Below, in pieces: positions 62,794 to 64,000 of a stretch of DNA of 64,000 bases (its first letter is position 1; each line of letters begins with the position of its first letter). A model generated the notes under the pieces. That model had not been told where the DNA came from. It saw only the letters and a list, made by a program, of their open reading frames with translations, and did no database searches. Both the position numbers and the translations under genes were made by a program. Source of the stretch: Ancylobacter sp. WKF20 (GTDB lineage Bacteria; Pseudomonadota; Alphaproteobacteria; Rhizobiales; Xanthobacteraceae); assembly GCF_029760895.1 (NCBI RefSeq), contig NZ_CP121679.1:2108001-2172000 (forward strand), in the 5' to 3' direction.

Positions 62794-63830
62794 GCCAGCA
62801 CCCGCAGCGCATCGGCGGGCAGATGCAGCGTCACCGCCTCGCCGGCCGCCGGCACGCGCGAGCGGCCATGCAGCTCGGCGATCACCGGCGCACCGCCGGC
62901 GGGGGTTTCGACGGAGACCCGCGTGAGATTGCCGAGGAAGGCGACATCGAGGATGCGGCCGGGCACGATGTTCTCGCCGCGCGCCTCCGGCCCGCCGATC
63001 ACCACCTGCTCGGGCCGAAGGCCGACGCTGCGCGCGGCGCCTGTTACAGAGTTGGCGACGACGAGCGGCACCTCGGCAAAGACCGGGCGGCCTTCGCTCC
63101 CCGGCGTCACGTCGAGAATGTTCATGCCGCCGATGAAGCTGGCGACGAAGGGCGTCGCCGGGTTGTCGTAGAGCTCGCGCGGTGCGCCGGCCTGCTCGAT
63201 CACGCCGCGGCTCATCACCACGACGAGGTCGCCCATGGCGAGCGCCTCCTCCTGGTCATGCGTCACCATGATAGTGGTGATGCCGAGCCGCCGCTGCACG
63301 GCGCGGATCTCCACCCGCAGCTCCTCGCGCACCTTGGCGTCGAGCGCCGAGAGCGGCTCGTCGAGCAGCAGGAGGCCCGGATCGGGCGCCATGGCGCGGG
63401 CGAGCGCCACGCGCTGCTGCTGGCCACCGGAAAGCTGGGAGGGCAGCTTCGGCGCGTGCTCGGCCAGATGCACCAGCTTGAGCATGGCATCGACGCGCGG
63501 GCCGATCTCGGCCTTCGGCCACCGCCGGCACTCGAGGCCATAGGCCACGTTGCGCGCCGCGCTCATATTGGGGAACAGCGAGTAGGACTGGAAGACGATG
63601 CCGAAATTCCGGTCCTTGGCGGGCGTGTGGATGAGATCCGTCCCGTTGAGGCGGATCTCGCCGCTATCGGCGCTCTCCAGCCCGGCAATGACCCGCAGAA
63701 GCGTGGTCTTGCCGCAGCCGGAGGGGCCGAGGAAGCAGACGAAGGTGCCGTTCGGCACGTCGAGGGAGACACGGTCGAGGGCCGTGACCCCCGCGAACCG
63801 TTTCGACACCTCCCGGATCGCGAGACTCAT
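62790..63830 (-). CDS. ABC transporter ATP-binding protein, 2-aminoethylphosphonate/iron-type
   Basis: A 346-residue ATPase with Walker A GPSGCGKTT, signature [14 protein letters not shown], Walker B LLLLDEPLSALD and VTHDQEEALAMG. A C-terminal TOBE-type region follows (about 260-346). It pairs with the fused permease and overlaps its gene. The binding-protein gene is 24 bases upstream in the operon direction, cut by the window edge. Confidence 0.9.
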   Translation of the reverse strand: MSLAIREVSKRFAGVTALDRVSLDVPNGTFVCFLGPSGCGKTTLLRVIAGLESADSGEIRLNGTDLIHTPAKDRNFGIVFQSYSLFPNMSAARNVAYGLECRRWPKAEIGPRVDAMLKLVHLAEHAPKLPSQLSGGQQQRVALARAMAPDPGLLLLDEPLSALDAKVREELRVEIRAVQRRLGITTIMVTHDQEEALAMGDLVVVMSRGVIEQAGAPRELYDNPATPFVASFIGGMNILDVTPGSEGRPVFAEVPLVVANSVTGAARSVGLRPEQVVIGGPEARGENIVPGRILDVAFLGNLTRVSVETPAGGAPVIAELHGRSRVPAAGEAVTLHLPADALRVLA

Positions 63831-63854
63831 GGCCGTATCTCCCCCGCCCCGCGA

Positions 63855-64000
63855 TCAGCGCTCGAACTTCTTCTGCCAGGTCTCGATGATGCGCGCCCGC
63901 TCGCTGGCGGCAGCCGCGAAATCAACCGGGAACAGCACCTTGGAGACATCCGCCGGCAGGCCGGCCTTGATGAAGCGCTCCGGCATGGTGCCGCCGGGCA
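63855..64000 (-). CDS. Substrate-binding protein C-terminus, phosphonate-type importer (partial)
   Basis: The last 47 residues of a periplasmic binding protein, with the 5' part outside the window. The tail reads PERFIKAGLPADVSKVLF then PVDF, followed by RARIIETWQKKFER. This resembles the C-terminus of PhnS2-type 2-aminoethylphosphonate binding proteins. The stop TGA is at 63855-63857, and the ATPase gene follows. Confidence 0.8.
   Translation of the reverse strand, partial: PGGTMPERFIKAGLPADVSKVLFPVDFAAAASERARIIETWQKKFER

Noticed and set aside
1..64000. tRNA, rRNA, CRISPR arrays, insertion sequences or prophage
   Set aside because: I scanned the intergenic stretches and saw no cloverleaf with CCA-type end, no array of spaced repeats and no transposase or phage structural genes. 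A dedicated tRNA search would settle small ones.

Overview
The window is high-GC, densely packed chromosomal DNA of an alphaproteobacterium. Gene content and style suggest the Hyphomicrobiales, perhaps a Xanthobacteraceae relative such as Ancylobacter, Starkeya or Xanthobacter. The signs are many ABC and TRAP importers, an FeS-type photolyase, NsrR with alphaproteobacterial features, and GC-rich palindromic intergenic repeats. Genus is an inference from protein style only. I see no rRNA, tRNA, CRISPR array, insertion sequence, prophage or plasmid backbone.

Layout: 0-6 kb holds a SAF-domain dehydrogenase, an iron-sulfur photolyase and a thiamine operon (thiO-thiS-thiG-thiE) behind a TPP riboswitch. 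6-13 kb holds an MHYT-type hybrid histidine kinase and small housekeeping or membrane genes (PAP2 phosphatase, MAPEG protein, Nudix-like protein, MFS exporter). 13-20 kb holds TRAP permeases without a binding protein, a cytoplasmic PAS chemoreceptor, a secreted lipase-like protein and a CbiM-like permease behind a cobalamin riboswitch. 20-29 kb is a catabolic cassette: polyamine-type ABC importer, DeoR regulator, cysteine hydrolase, small-molecule kinase and a class III PLP enzyme that looks like a phospho-lyase. 29-33 kb holds cbiZ, an M32 carboxypeptidase and a LysR/alcohol-dehydrogenase divergent pair.

33-38 kb is the most unusual part. An nsrR-HPP/CBS operon faces an Hmp-like reductase fused to a PAS domain. 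A clear NsrR-type operator lies between them, and a disulfide oxidoreductase follows the fusion. It reads like a nitric oxide/nitrite response module in which a possibly heme-binding PAS domain takes the place of the globin of flavohemoglobin. 38-51 kb looks like amine or gamma-glutamyl-amine catabolism: gamma-glutamyltransferase, two FAD amine oxidases, a second polyamine-type ABC importer, a LysR regulator, and an HAD dehalogenase-like/GMC oxidoreductase pair. 52-60.4 kb is a complete kdp locus (small leader gene, kdpF, A, B, C, D, E). The last 3.6 kb is an operon resembling 2-aminoethylphosphonate importers, with an HAD phosphatase at its 3' end; its binding protein runs off the window.

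Working together: most of the window supports scavenging of nitrogenous and phosphorus-containing small molecules (two polyamine-type importers with linked kinase, lyase and oxidases, and a phosphonate-type importer). Around this sit potassium homeostasis, thiamine and cobalamin supply, and stress defence (photolyase, NO response).
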